Below the pieces are notes generated by a model. It saw only the letters and a program-made list of their open reading frames with translations, was not told the DNA's origin and did not search any database. Source: Atopobiaceae bacterium (GTDB lineage: Bacteria; Actinomycetota; Coriobacteriia; Coriobacteriales; Atopobiaceae). From it: DNA of 55,350 bases. This document shows, piece after piece, positions 26,051 to 34,842 of this stretch. The position numbers and the translations under genes were made by a program. How positions within the stretch are numbered: position 1 is the first letter of the stretch; each line of letters starts with the position of its first letter. The stretch covers positions 1 through 55,350 of the forward strand of contig JAGAVX010000104.1 in NCBI GenBank assembly GCA_017941705.1, written 5' to 3'.

Positions 26051-27319
26051 CTACCAGCCCAGAGCCTGCAGCACGAACATGATGATGGTGAGGATGGTCA
26101 CCGAGACGATGGTGAACCAGGTCAGCGCGTTCCACGCTCCGCTGTTGGCATAGCGGCCCATCACGTGGCGGTCACTGGCAATGCCCACCATGAACACCAG
26201 CAGCACGGGCAGAAGCACGCCGTTAATCACCTGCGCCGCCATCATGATGCCAAAGAGGTTGGCGTTGGGCATGAGCACCACGGCAGCCGACAGGGCGAGG
26301 ATGGCCGTGATGATGCCACGGTACACTGGCGCCTCCTGCCAGCTGCGGTCAGCGCCCCGCTCCCAGCCAAATGCCTCGCAGATGGCGCTTGAGGTGATGC
26401 CCGGCAGCACGCACGCCGCCAAGAATGACGCACCGATGAGCCCCGCGCCAAAGAGAGCCTGGGCATAGTCGCCTACAAGTGGCGCCAGGGCGGCTGCGGC
26501 GTCCTCGGCGCCCTCCACCACGATGCCCGCAGGATGCAGCACGGTGCCCGTGACCAGAATGATGAACCATGAGATGGCGCTGGCCACCACCGAGCCAGTC
26601 ACCGTATCGATTCGCTGGTAGGGAATGTCGTCCTCGCGCGCATCGCGCTCCACCACATTGCTCTGAGCCAAGAAGATCATCCACGGGGCGATGGTGGTGC
26701 CCACCAGGGCCACGATGAGCGAGAGATACTGGGGCTCCGCGTAGACGGGCGGAATCAGCGTGTCGTGGAACGCCCTTCCCCAATCAGGGCCCACCATGAA
26801 GCCAGCAATCACGTAGGTCACGAACACGCAGCTGATGGCCAGCAGAATCTTCTCGATGCGTCGGTACGACCCGCTCATGGAGAGCATCCAGATGGCAAGC
26901 GCCGCCAGGGGCACCGATACGTAGGTGGGCACCCCAAACAGCGCCATGCCCGAAGCGATGCCGGCAAACTCGGACAGGGTGACCGTGGCGTTTGAGACGA
27001 GCAACGCCAGCATGGCCAGCGCCGACAGGCGAACGCCAAACTGCTCGCGGATCAGCGAGGCAAAGCCCTTGCCGGTCACGCAGCCCATGCGTGCCGCAGT
27101 CTCCTGGGCCACAATAAGCAGCAGGCACATGATGGGCACCGTCCACAGCAGACCATAACCATAGAGGGCGCCTGAGTTTGAGTACGCGGCCACGCCACCG
27201 GCATCGGCTCCTGCCAAGGCGGCAACCATACCGGGTCCCATGGCGCCGAGCACGCGCCTAGGGTCGAGCTTCACATGTTCTGGGCGCTCCTGCGCGCGCC
27301 TGCCCTTCCCCCCAAACAT
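26051..27319 (-). CDS. NRAMP-family transporter of the NRMT (Mg2+-type) clade
   Basis: A 422-residue membrane protein with about 11 helices and the LeuT-like NRAMP fold. In helix 1 the canonical DPGN is D39-A-G-G42, so the metal-binding Asp is kept but Asn is lost. In helix 6 the canonical MPHN is A211-P-W-M, so the soft-metal-preferring Met is gone. These changes fit the NRAMP-related magnesium transporters (NRMT) described from the coriobacterium Eggerthella lenta rather than Mn2+ transporters. It starts two bases after the MgtE-like gene, so the pair is one operon. Mg2+ as substrate is inference from these residues and the neighbour. Confidence 0.85.
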   Translation of the reverse strand: MFGGKGRRAQERPEHVKLDPRRVLGAMGPGMVAALAGADAGGVAAYSNSGALYGYGLLWTVPIMCLLLIVAQETAARMGCVTGKGFASLIREQFGVRLSALAMLALLVSNATVTLSEFAGIASGMALFGVPTYVSVPLAALAIWMLSMSGSYRRIEKILLAISCVFVTYVIAGFMVGPDWGRAFHDTLIPPVYAEPQYLSLIVALVGTTIAPWMIFLAQSNVVERDAREDDIPYQRIDTVTGSVVASAISWFIILVTGTVLHPAGIVVEGAEDAAAALAPLVGDYAQALFGAGLIGASFLAACVLPGITSSAICEAFGWERGADRSWQEAPVYRGIITAILALSAAVVLMPNANLFGIMMAAQVINGVLLPVLLVFMVGIASDRHVMGRYANSGAWNALTWFTIVSVTILTIIMFVLQALGW

Positions 27320-27321
27320 GA

Positions 27322-29205
27322 CTAGCCCACTTTACCGGTGAGAAGGACCAGCGCCAGAGCCACGAAGACCAGAGACGCCACGCAGAGGGCCACGCCTCGC
27401 ATAGCGGCGCCGCTGGTCTCATCGCCGGCTCGGTCGCGGTTGCGGAGCACCATGAGATAGGCGGGCGCCGTCACAAACGACAGGACGCAGGTAATGGCTG
27501 CCACCTTGAAGCCCAGCAGCAGCTTGTCGGTGACCAGGTCCACCATCAGACCCTGGTCGGCGCCAAATAGCACAGCGCCCTTGGTGGCAAAGTTGTCGAT
27601 TACGCCCTCCATGCCCTTCAGAACCAACACCACGACTGCCGCGAACACGCCTGACACCGCCACACCCTTGAGGGCAAAGCCCAAGAGCGTGGGTGCATCC
27701 TCATCGTCCTCGTCGTATTCCAGGTAGCTGTTGATGGCATAGCGGGCCATGACGTCAGCAGTGCGCAGGGCAAAGGGCAGGGCAACTGCTACCACAAGTC
27801 CCTGCAGGTAGTCGCCCGTCAGAGCCCCTGCGGCAAGGCAGCATATCGTGGCTGCCACGGCCCAGAAGAAGACCCACATCTCGCTTGTCAGCATCTGCGA
27901 GAGCAGACCGCCACGGTCGTCGGGCGAGGCGCCTGCCGTCGAACCGGCAATCTGCAGGTCCTCCTCGTGCTCCTCCTGCAGGACCTCGAGCGCGTCGTCG
28001 ACCGTGACGATGCCCAGCAGCTTGCCATCATCGTCGACGACCGGCATGGCAAGCAGATTGTACTTGGCGATGTTCTCGGCCACGTCCTCCTGGTCGTCCT
28101 CGGGGCTCATGGTCATGGGCTTGGTGGTGGCAAGCTTTGCCAAGGGCGTCTCGGGCTCGTTGGTGAGCAGCTCGACCAGCGTGATTACGCCGGTGATGCG
28201 ATGCTCCTCATCCACCAGGTACACATAGCGCACGCTCTCGAAGCCCTCCTCGAGGCTTCGCAGGGCCGCGATGGCGTCGGCAACCGTGCCATGCTCGTCA
28301 ACTGCCACCAGCTCCTGGGTCATGATGCGTCCGGCGGTGTCCTCACGGTACCCCAGCAGCTGGCTGATGGCCGCGCGATCCTTGACGCCCATGAGCGAGA
28401 GGAGCTTCTCGGCACGCTCGTAGTCCAGCTCGCTCACGAGCTCGGCCGCGTCGTCGGGATCCATCTCCGAGAGCACGCGCGAGGCCGCCGCGTCCTCCAT
28501 GCCGCTCACCAGCGTGGCCGCCAGCTCGTCGTCATCGATCTCGGCCATGGCTTCGGCCGCCATCTCTTCGTCGAGCTGTGCAAACACCTGACCGCGCAGG
28601 CGCGGGTCGAGACGTTCGATGATGTCGGCGATGTCTGCGGGATGCAGCTCGTCGAGCGTCTTGTGGCTCACCGAGAGCTTCACGTTAGACAGGTCGCGCT
28701 CGAGCAGGTCCATATAGTTCCAGGCGATGATCCTCTCCTGGATGGGATGGCCCATGGCCCGGGCCGCCTTGCACACGACGCTCTCGAGTGCGGGAGAGAG
28801 CGAACGAAGGATGCCGCGCGTGCCCACCTCGGCTCCCAGAAGGCGCAGCTGGGACGAGCTGGTGTCTGACAGCTTGAGGTCGTTCACGCGGACGACGCGC
28901 ATGCCTCGCGTGTCCACGATCTGCTTGTTGAGCAGGTCGCGCGCGACGAGGACCTCATCGGGCTGAAGGTATGAGAAGCGGATGTCGGTGGCGACGACCT
29001 TGAGGGTAATCTCGTCCTCGTCAAAGTCCTCGACGTACTTACGCCAGCTGATCATGAGCGGCGTGCGTCCAGGGCCCTCGACCGCGAGAGCGGTCACGCG
29101 AGGAAACACCTCGCCAGTGGCAATGCCAAGGTCGGTCACACGTCCGATGCGCTCGCCTTCGACATCGTAGACGGGATTGCCCAGCAGCTGGGACAGATAG
29201 ATCAT
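27322..29205 (-). CDS. PRC-barrel/MgtE_N/CBS protein with a non-canonical membrane domain
   Basis: A 627-residue protein. Two PRC-barrel-like domains occupy about 1-165 (LLGNPVYDVEGERIGRVTDL; LLNKQIVDTRGMRVVRVNDL). An MgtE_N superhelical domain spans about 185-290 (LHPADIADIIERLD; MDPDDAAELVSELD) and two CBS domains 294-412. Residues 440-627 have about five membrane helices. The GGNxGxQ-type motif of true MgtE channels is not seen in that part, so it may not be a pore. I read the protein as an Mg2+-sensing regulator of, or partner to, the NRAMP-type transporter encoded immediately downstream. The ATG has GAGGAG upstream, and a ~170-base structured leader precedes it. Confidence 0.85.
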   Translation of the reverse strand: MIYLSQLLGNPVYDVEGERIGRVTDLGIATGEVFPRVTALAVEGPGRTPLMISWRKYVEDFDEDEITLKVVATDIRFSYLQPDEVLVARDLLNKQIVDTRGMRVVRVNDLKLSDTSSSQLRLLGAEVGTRGILRSLSPALESVVCKAARAMGHPIQERIIAWNYMDLLERDLSNVKLSVSHKTLDELHPADIADIIERLDPRLRGQVFAQLDEEMAAEAMAEIDDDELAATLVSGMEDAAASRVLSEMDPDDAAELVSELDYERAEKLLSLMGVKDRAAISQLLGYREDTAGRIMTQELVAVDEHGTVADAIAALRSLEEGFESVRYVYLVDEEHRITGVITLVELLTNEPETPLAKLATTKPMTMSPEDDQEDVAENIAKYNLLAMPVVDDDGKLLGIVTVDDALEVLQEEHEEDLQIAGSTAGASPDDRGGLLSQMLTSEMWVFFWAVAATICCLAAGALTGDYLQGLVVAVALPFALRTADVMARYAINSYLEYDEDDEDAPTLLGFALKGVAVSGVFAAVVVLVLKGMEGVIDNFATKGAVLFGADQGLMVDLVTDKLLLGFKVAAITCVLSFVTAPAYLMVLRNRDRAGDETSGAAMRGVALCVASLVFVALALVLLTGKVG

Positions 29206-29387
29206 GCGAACTCCTCTGTTGGTTGGACGGATGGCGTCGCATGAGCGTCATCCGCGGGCTATGGGTTTACCCCACGGCACCGCCAACAGGGCACCGAGGG
29301 GTCATCGACTGTGAGGTCGAGGTTTCATCAATGACCCTTCTCCTAGATGACTGGCATGGCTCCTTGGCCATGCAACTGTCTATTGTA
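29206..29387 (-). promoter_or_regulatory. Promoter and long structured leader of the MgtE-like/NRAMP operon
   Basis: A TACAAT -10 (29382-29387) would start an mRNA about 170 bases before the MgtE-like ATG; no good -35 is visible. The leader contains GCATGGC/GCCATGC, GGTCATTGA/TCGATGACC and other stems. A metal riboswitch is plausible, but it does not match the M-box or the manganese riboswitch core as I know them. Confidence 0.45.
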
Positions 29388-29419
29388 CACCTTCTGCAGC
29401 AGCTCCGACGCAGGGTTGA

Positions 29420-29453
29420 GTGCGGTCCAGGGGACCCGCCCCCGGACCGCACT
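29420..29453 (-). terminator. Strong hairpin after the PRC-barrel gene
   Basis: AGTGCGGTCC...GGACCGCACT arms enclose a G/C-rich middle immediately at the stop of the PRC-barrel gene. There is no T-run. It shares GCGGTCCAGGGG and CGCCCCCGG with the sequence at 12-33. Confidence 0.5.
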
Positions 29454-30174
29454 ACTCCTGTGCCTTCTTGAACTCGTCCATGAATGACGAGAACATGCCC
29501 TTTGTCTTGCCGAGCTGCTTCCCAAGAGCTCTCGAGCCCTTGTCGACCGCTTCGCCAGCAGCCTTACCTGCCTTGGCCGCAGCCTTCTTCCCCTCATACT
29601 TGGCCCTGGCGTATCCCTCGCCCGCCTTGGCGGCAACGCCGCCCGACAGCGTGAGGCTGGCAGCCTCTGGATCAACCAGCATGTAGCCCTTCTCATAGCC
29701 GCGCAGCATCGATGCCGGAATCTGCACCGACCCCACCAGCGACTGCGCGACGCCACCATCGCCGACCATGAACGCCTCCACCGCACCGGTCTTGGTGTTG
29801 AACGAGGCGTCGTTCACGTAGCCGAGCTCCTTGCCGTTTGTCGTCTTGGCATCCATGCCAGCCCAGATGATGCAGCTGTCCCAGTCGATGCCCAGACGCG
29901 CACGAGCGGCATCGTCAAAGCTCTCGTCACCCTTGGTGACCCGAACTCCACCGTCGCACGGCGTAATGGAGTCCAGCGCAACGAACACGTCCTCCCGCTT
30001 GACCATGCCTGCAATGTCCGGACGCGATACCAGAAACCCCACGACTCGCTGGCCGTCGGGTGAGAACACCGCGACATGGACCTTGCCCATGTGACCGTAC
30101 GTGGAGGCTGCCTTGCCATGCGAGCCCTTTGGCGCATACACGGCAACGCCGTTCATCTGGCTGAGCTTGAGCAT
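29452..30174 (-). CDS. PRC-barrel domain protein
   Basis: A 240-residue protein. The N-terminal part (MLKLSQMNGVAVYAPKGSHG; HVAVFSPDGQRVVGFLVSRP) is a PRC-barrel, and a second copy probably covers about 110-180 (GKELGYVNDASFNTKTGAVE). The C-terminal ~60 residues are a Lys/Ala-rich helix (EGKKAAAKAGKAAGEAVDKG). PRC-barrels usually mediate protein or ligand contacts; the partner is unknown. The frame extends upstream, but the ATG at 30174 has GGGGAGGATGT before it. The YtxH-like gene lies just upstream, separated by a hairpin. Confidence 0.8.
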   Translation of the reverse strand: MLKLSQMNGVAVYAPKGSHGKAASTYGHMGKVHVAVFSPDGQRVVGFLVSRPDIAGMVKREDVFVALDSITPCDGGVRVTKGDESFDDAARARLGIDWDSCIIWAGMDAKTTNGKELGYVNDASFNTKTGAVEAFMVGDGGVAQSLVGSVQIPASMLRGYEKGYMLVDPEAASLTLSGGVAAKAGEGYARAKYEGKKAAAKAGKAAGEAVDKGSRALGKQLGKTKGMFSSFMDEFKKAQE

Positions 30175-30193
30175 ACATCCTCCCCTACGCACA

Positions 30194-30219
30194 CGGGCGC
30201 CACCCATCGGTGGCGCCCG
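30194..30219 (-). terminator. Perfect hairpin between the YtxH and PRC-barrel genes
   Basis: CGGGCGCCACC-CATC-GGTGGCGCCCG forms an 11-bp stem with a 4-base loop about 30 bases past the YtxH stop. There is no T-run, so it may act as an mRNA-processing or partial-terminator hairpin. Confidence 0.5.
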
Positions 30220-30248
30220 CATCGTCTGCCCGTTATGGACGAGGAGCC

Positions 30249-30689
30249 CTAGGCCTCCTCGGTCTCCTCGACGACCTCGACGTGAACGCCCTCGGCCTCG
30301 GCCGAGTCGTCCATCTCGGCGGCAGCCTCGGTGACCTTCTCGGTAACCGTGCTCACGGCCTCCTGGACCTGAGCGGAGGTGTTGGCGACGGTCTCGGAGA
30401 GGGAGTCGCGCAGCTGGTCCATGCGCTCGCGGGCGAGGTCGACCTTGGCACGAAGCTCGTCGCTGGTGGCGTCAACACTGGGGCGGACCGAGCCGACCTT
30501 GTCGGTGACGACACGCGAGCCACGCTCGTAGGCGTCAACCGCCGAATCCCATGCGTCGTTCATGGCGTCGGCTGCCATGGCGCGGCTCTCGGCGCCAGAG
30601 CGCGGGGCCAGAAGCATACCAGCGGCAACGCCGCACGCGATGCCAGCGAAGCTGCCCAGTACGAACCCAATTGCTCCTCTTGCGGTCAT
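30249..30689 (-). CDS. YtxH-domain membrane protein
   Basis: A 146-residue protein with an N-terminal membrane helix (GAIGFVLGSFAGIACGVAAGMLLAP, about 5-29) ending in the APRSGxE motif that marks the YtxH family, followed by a long amphipathic, probably coiled-coil cytoplasmic tail and an acidic end. YtxH proteins are linked to general stress responses, but their function is unclear. The ATG has AGGAGGAACGTC upstream. Confidence 0.85.
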   Translation of the reverse strand: MTARGAIGFVLGSFAGIACGVAAGMLLAPRSGAESRAMAADAMNDAWDSAVDAYERGSRVVTDKVGSVRPSVDATSDELRAKVDLARERMDQLRDSLSETVANTSAQVQEAVSTVTEKVTEAAAEMDDSAEAEGVHVEVVEETEEA

Positions 30690-30850
30690 GACGTTCCTCC
30701 TGTCAGATGTGAAGCGCCGCTTGCGGCCTTCTCTTTTGCTTGTTATAGCACGAAGCTTACGTTTCCTCGCGCTATGGTATCGCTTTCAGGGCGCTCGCCC
30801 CGTGAAGCCCATCGTATCTGCAACACTCTAGGCCATTTGTATGAAATCGG

Positions 30851-31711
30851 CTACTCCTGTTCCAAGCTGTCACTTTGGGAAGAGCCCGCACGGGCGGCAG
30901 CGTCAGCCTCGACCTCGGAGGGGCTGAGCGGAGCCATCTCGATCGTGGCCATGATTCGATCGATCTGCTCCTCCACCTCGGGCGCCTCGACGCGCGCGGG
31001 GCGATACGAGCTGCTTGGACGCGCCGACTTGGGAACCTCGGGAGCAGGCGTCCAGAGCGGCCGGACGGGCTCCGTGACCACGGTGGGCTGTTCGGGCTCC
31101 GTGACCTCGGGCTCCTCGGGGATTTCGTCGGCGGCAGCGCCGTCCTGCTCTTCGTCCGCAGGCTCGTCATCGAGAGGCTCGTCGTCAGCTTCGGCGGCAG
31201 CGCTTTCGTAGTCAATGACCAGGTCTTCGCCCTCGTCGCCTACGTTTTCGACCAGTTGCACCAGACCGGCAACGATGGCTCCGACATTGGGCTCGGGGTC
31301 AGGGCCACCAGTGTACGCCCAGTCGAGGATCCAGACTCCACACGAAAGGGCTGCGGCGACCAGGACATCGTCTGGACAGGCAAGCTCAATCTGGTAGGTA
31401 CGGTCCTCGACCTCGTCCACCCAGGTCCTGCCCGCAGGCATGTCGCCCGCAAGATCCGTCTGTGCCAACAGCTCGACCGTCACGTGCTCGAGCAGATGGG
31501 CGACCTCGGTGTCACCCATCGCGTCGCGGAAGGTCTCGCCCGCGTCGCCCAGGCACACGTGCTCGACGATGTGCGGCAGCAGACGGTAGACGCGTGCCGT
31601 TCCCTCAAGGTCCTCGCTCGTCATGAGCGGGCAGTCCTCGCTGATGCGCACGTGCGCGATCATGTTCTCAGGTCCAATTTGGACACGTCGGATGTCGATG
31701 AGCTCCGCCAT
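30851..31711 (-). CDS. Stand-alone cyanophycin-synthetase N-terminal-like domain with acidic tail
   Basis: A 286-residue protein. Residues 1-165 resemble the N-terminal domain of cyanophycin synthetase: LLPHIVEHVCLGDAGETFRDAMGDTEVAHLLEHVTVELL, then GRTWVDEVEDRTYQIELACPDDVLVAAAL. The ATP-grasp and Mur-ligase-like catalytic parts are absent. Residues 165-286 are acidic, Pro-rich and probably disordered. The function is unknown; it may bind a polymer, peptide or partner. The gene stands alone, with a possible TACAAT -10 at 31745-31750 and no clear -35. The family match is from motif memory and is moderate. Confidence 0.6.
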   Translation of the reverse strand: MAELIDIRRVQIGPENMIAHVRISEDCPLMTSEDLEGTARVYRLLPHIVEHVCLGDAGETFRDAMGDTEVAHLLEHVTVELLAQTDLAGDMPAGRTWVDEVEDRTYQIELACPDDVLVAAALSCGVWILDWAYTGGPDPEPNVGAIVAGLVQLVENVGDEGEDLVIDYESAAAEADDEPLDDEPADEEQDGAAADEIPEEPEVTEPEQPTVVTEPVRPLWTPAPEVPKSARPSSSYRPARVEAPEVEEQIDRIMATIEMAPLSPSEVEADAAARAGSSQSDSLEQE

Positions 31712-31889
31712 GGTCCACCCCCTGTCAAATGGTCAGATGCACATATTGTAGTCAATCGGCGACACCCGTGTGCAGGTCGTAACTCCTGCGCAGGATCAAG
31801 CAAGCCTCCCCCGTGACCTCGTGAGGACGCTGTTCCATATGTACCCTCATTGCCCCTGGGCCACACAGCTTCACAAATCACAAATCGAA

Positions 31890-31904
31890 GCCCTCCGGCA
31901 GGGC
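31890..31904 (-). terminator. Weak terminator-like hairpin after the zinc-ribbon gene
   Basis: GCCCT-GCCGG-AGGGC followed by TTCGATTT lies a few bases past the stop on the minus strand. The stem is short. Confidence 0.35.
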
Positions 31905-31908
31905 GGGC

Positions 31909-33123
31909 TCAGAGGCAAAAGCTGATTGCAACTCCCGCGACGGTCTGGGGCCTCTCGGTATTGTCGGGGCTTCCGTCACGATGGCAGATGTGAAAATTGT
32001 TGGTGTAGCCAGGGCTCGGGTTGCGTTCCCACCACTGCACGACCTCGCCCTGATACGTCTTGATGAGGAAGGGGTTGTTGCCGTAAATATCAAGTCCGAG
32101 GTCTGGGAAAAGCTGGTACTGCGTGCCCTCGAGGTTAAGAATCGTCCAAGCCAATCTCTCCAGCCTCTCGTACGCATCACTTGCCGTCGCCTCGTCGGTG
32201 TACCAGCCGTTTCCCAAGGCGGAACGCATCCAGTCGTCCTTCTCGATGACACCAACGATCTCTTCCATGGAAACCAGCCAGACCGCGTCAGACGTCTTCG
32301 AGATGCATGACGTGTAGTCTGTTCGTCCCACGTTGTTTGTGAGCTTGTCCACGGCGACTATCTGGCTCCTCAGGTCTTCGGGGAGCGCAGGAAACACCTC
32401 CTGCCCAAGCCAAGCGCGCATCGCCGAGCCTTCCCACCCGCCGATGTTGTTGTCCTCCTCGTTTACATAGTGCTGCGCCACGCAGTCCTTTGTTATGAAG
32501 CTGATGCCCGCCAGACCCGAGCCGTCAGACTTCTCATCGTGCCTGAAGCCCATAATCTGCGCCCACGCCTCGGTGCCATCCGCCATCGTGAAGCGCTTGG
32601 CCTGGCTACCGTCAAGCTTCCCGTTGGCGTCGCACAGGTGATAGGCGGCAGCGATCTGAAGGCCCTGCTCATCGGTCGATGCGTTTGAAATTGCCCGCGC
32701 CAACGCACCGAGCTCTTCCCATGTGTATGCATCGACCGTTTCTCGCACTGGCACATTTAGCGACTCGGTCTGAATCCCCGCCAGATCACCATGCCCCGCG
32801 GCTCCGCCGGCTGATTCTGGCTCCGCGGCTTCGCCAGCCGCCTCAGTAGGCTGCTGAGCCTCCTTTTGGCTGTCTTGCGGGGCAAGCTGTCCATTGCCTG
32901 CGGCATTGTCGTTGGCCGCAGTCGATCCTTGCACGTTTGCCGCACCTGGATTCAACACCAGAAATCCAAGCATCGCAAGACAGATGCCTATAACCGCGAG
33001 CGAAATCAATCCGCCACGACGATGCCAAGAGGTTTGCGCCTTCTGTGAGCCAACCTCGTAACCGCATATGGCACAACGTCTCTCGCCTTGCTGCAGCTCG
33101 CTGCCGCAGTCTGGACAACGCAT
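31909..33123 (-). CDS. Zinc-ribbon membrane protein with a DUF6273-like ectodomain
   Basis: A 404-residue protein. The N-terminal zinc ribbon has C3, C6, C17 and C20. One membrane helix (about 37-58) is followed by a Gln/Ala-rich linker and an exported C-terminal domain (about 120-404). That domain contains MRAWLGQEVFPALPEDLRSQI and SDAVWLVSMEEIVGVI, which match the DUF6273 pattern (an xRxWLN segment followed by vFLLS). The function is unknown. The gene starts nine bases after the kinase stop with GGAGGTCAAC before the ATG, so it is part of the kinase/phosphatase cluster and its last gene. Confidence 0.75.
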   Translation of the reverse strand: MRCPDCGSELQQGERRCAICGYEVGSQKAQTSWHRRGGLISLAVIGICLAMLGFLVLNPGAANVQGSTAANDNAAGNGQLAPQDSQKEAQQPTEAAGEAAEPESAGGAAGHGDLAGIQTESLNVPVRETVDAYTWEELGALARAISNASTDEQGLQIAAAYHLCDANGKLDGSQAKRFTMADGTEAWAQIMGFRHDEKSDGSGLAGISFITKDCVAQHYVNEEDNNIGGWEGSAMRAWLGQEVFPALPEDLRSQIVAVDKLTNNVGRTDYTSCISKTSDAVWLVSMEEIVGVIEKDDWMRSALGNGWYTDEATASDAYERLERLAWTILNLEGTQYQLFPDLGLDIYGNNPFLIKTYQGEVVQWWERNPSPGYTNNFHICHRDGSPDNTERPQTVAGVAISFCL

Positions 33124-33132
33124 GTTGACCTC

Positions 33133-34842
33133 CTAGAACGGTTCGATCTCGGCAATTACCGTATCGTCATCGCGGTTGCTGGCGTAGACGTCAAGAATGG
33201 TGAGCTTCACGTACGTTGTGGCGTGTGGCCCGTCGAACGTAACCTTCTGGGAGCTGTAGTAGGCATCCTCAAGCGTGATTTCGCATTGCCAGCCGTCAGA
33301 CAGCTCGACTCGCATCCTTGAAGGACGGTTGTTGCGGTAATAGATGTCCTGCTCCTTGGGGTCGCCCGCAACGATGTTGAACCCGCTGACGCGCTGCGGC
33401 GAAGTCGCGTTAAAGACTATATACTCCCCGATACCACTGCCCGGGACGCCCTCGCCCCACACCGTGCTCCAGTCGCCGTCGGTCACATTGAAAGGAGTGT
33501 AGGTGTTGTCCTGCGTGCTGGGCAGCGACGATGAGGACGAGAGCATGTCGAAGTAGGGCGGATATGCGGCGTTGCTAATCTCGTTATCAGCGACCTCGAC
33601 CTTTGCAGAGCCCGCGCTCTTAGATTTGCTCGAGCCGCTGGATTCATTCGACGAGCTTGAGTCCTTGTCAGAGGACTTCGAGTTCTTCTTGGTTGAGGAG
33701 CTCCCCGCCTTCGTGTCCGACGACTCCTCCTTGGTCGTCTCCTCCTTGGTCGTCTCCTCCTCGCTTGAGGCCTTCTCAGTGGACTCCTCTTTGCTGGACT
33801 CCTCCTGAGCCTGCCCGCTCGCCGCAGCAACAGGTGCGCCGCCACCGCCTCCTCCGCCAGACGTGGCAGAGAGGGTGATAAACAGCAGCGCGATCGAAAG
33901 CAGGCCGCCCACAACCGCATAGGGCAGCCATGACGGAGCGCCCGGCCGCCTCTCAATGGTGGTGGCCCCGCTCGACACTGGGAAGTTGTTTTCGGCAGCC
34001 GTGCCCCCATGGAGCATCGCCTTGAACTCCCGCGCCGTTTGCGGACGCAGCGCCGGGTCCTTTTGGAGGGATGCCATGATTGCCGGACGCAAGTCAACCT
34101 GCAATCCACTTGTGACGGAATCCGGAAGCTCCGCAACAGGTTCCCGCACTATGCGATAGATCGCTGTGGTCGAGTCGGCATCATAGCCAATGCCAAAGGG
34201 GTTGCGCCCGGTCAGCATCTCGTAGGCAAGGACGCCGACAGAGAAAAGGTCGCTTCGCCCGTCAACCGGCCTGCCAACCGCCTGTTCGGGAGACATGTAC
34301 CCAGGAGTCCCCAGTACGGCACCGGCGACCGTAGCGCGTGTGGCCGCGGCATAGTCGACATGGGCTATGCCAAAGTCAGCAAGCTTCACGACTCCACTCG
34401 ACGTAACGAACACGTTGTCGGGCTTTATGTCGCGATGGACAATCCCGTGCTCATGGGCGTAGCCAACCGCATCCAGCAGCTGATCCAACACGGAAACCGT
34501 CTCTTGCGGGGTGAGCGCCCCACGGGCAAGCAACGTCGAAAGGGTGGCGCCCTCAATGAGCTCCATGACAATTGCCGGACGACCATCCCAGATGTCAGCG
34601 GCGTAGATGGTGACGATATTGGGATGCTGCGAGAGACGGGCGGCAGCCCTACCCTCGGCAACGAATCTGTTGCTGAGCTCCTCTGTCACTCCGGTAGAGA
34701 GCCACGAATCGTAGAGCGGCTCCTTTATAGCGACCTCACGCTCAAGATTGGTGTCCCACGCACGCCAGACTCGCGCCATGGCGCCACGCCCAAGCTCTCC
34801 GCGCAACTCATAAGGCCCAATACGGTCCGTCTGAAATGGCAT
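33133..34842 (-). CDS. Membrane Ser/Thr protein kinase with NADase-type glycan-binding ectodomain
   Basis: A 569-residue receptor-like kinase. The kinase domain (about 8-278) has the glycine loop LGRGAMARVW, K40, HRDIKPDN (D138), DFG (D156) and GTPGYMSPEQ, so it should be active. A membrane helix covers 306-325. An exported Ser/Glu/Lys-rich linker (327-425) leads to a beta-sandwich at about 428-569 whose motifs (DGDWSTVWGEGVPGSGIGEY; YYRNNRPSRM; ILDVYASNRDDDTVIAEI) match the NADase-type glycan-binding (discoidin-like) domain. The ligand is probably a surface glycan; that is inference. It lacks PASTA repeats, so it is not PknB/StkP. AAGGGGG precedes the ATG, and the gene is coupled to the zinc-ribbon gene. 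Confidence 0.9.
   Translation of the reverse strand: MPFQTDRIGPYELRGELGRGAMARVWRAWDTNLEREVAIKEPLYDSWLSTGVTEELSNRFVAEGRAAARLSQHPNIVTIYAADIWDGRPAIVMELIEGATLSTLLARGALTPQETVSVLDQLLDAVGYAHEHGIVHRDIKPDNVFVTSSGVVKLADFGIAHVDYAAATRATVAGAVLGTPGYMSPEQAVGRPVDGRSDLFSVGVLAYEMLTGRNPFGIGYDADSTTAIYRIVREPVAELPDSVTSGLQVDLRPAIMASLQKDPALRPQTAREFKAMLHGGTAAENNFPVSSGATTIERRPGAPSWLPYAVVGGLLSIALLFITLSATSGGGGGGGAPVAAASGQAQEESSKEESTEKASSEEETTKEETTKEESSDTKAGSSSTKKNSKSSDKDSSSSNESSGSSKSKSAGSAKVEVADNEISNAAYPPYFDMLSSSSSLPSTQDNTYTPFNVTDGDWSTVWGEGVPGSGIGEYIVFNATSPQRVSGFNIVAGDPKEQDIYYRNNRPSRMRVELSDGWQCEITLEDAYYSSQKVTFDGPHATTYVKLTILDVYASNRDDDTVIAEIEPF

Noticed and set aside
26051..27319. Naming the NRAMP protein MntH
   Set aside because: The residues that define Mn2+/Fe2+ selectivity (DPGN Asn and helix-6 Met) are replaced.
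29206..29387. M-box or manganese riboswitch
   Set aside because: I could not match the conserved cores. Only a generic structured leader is reported.
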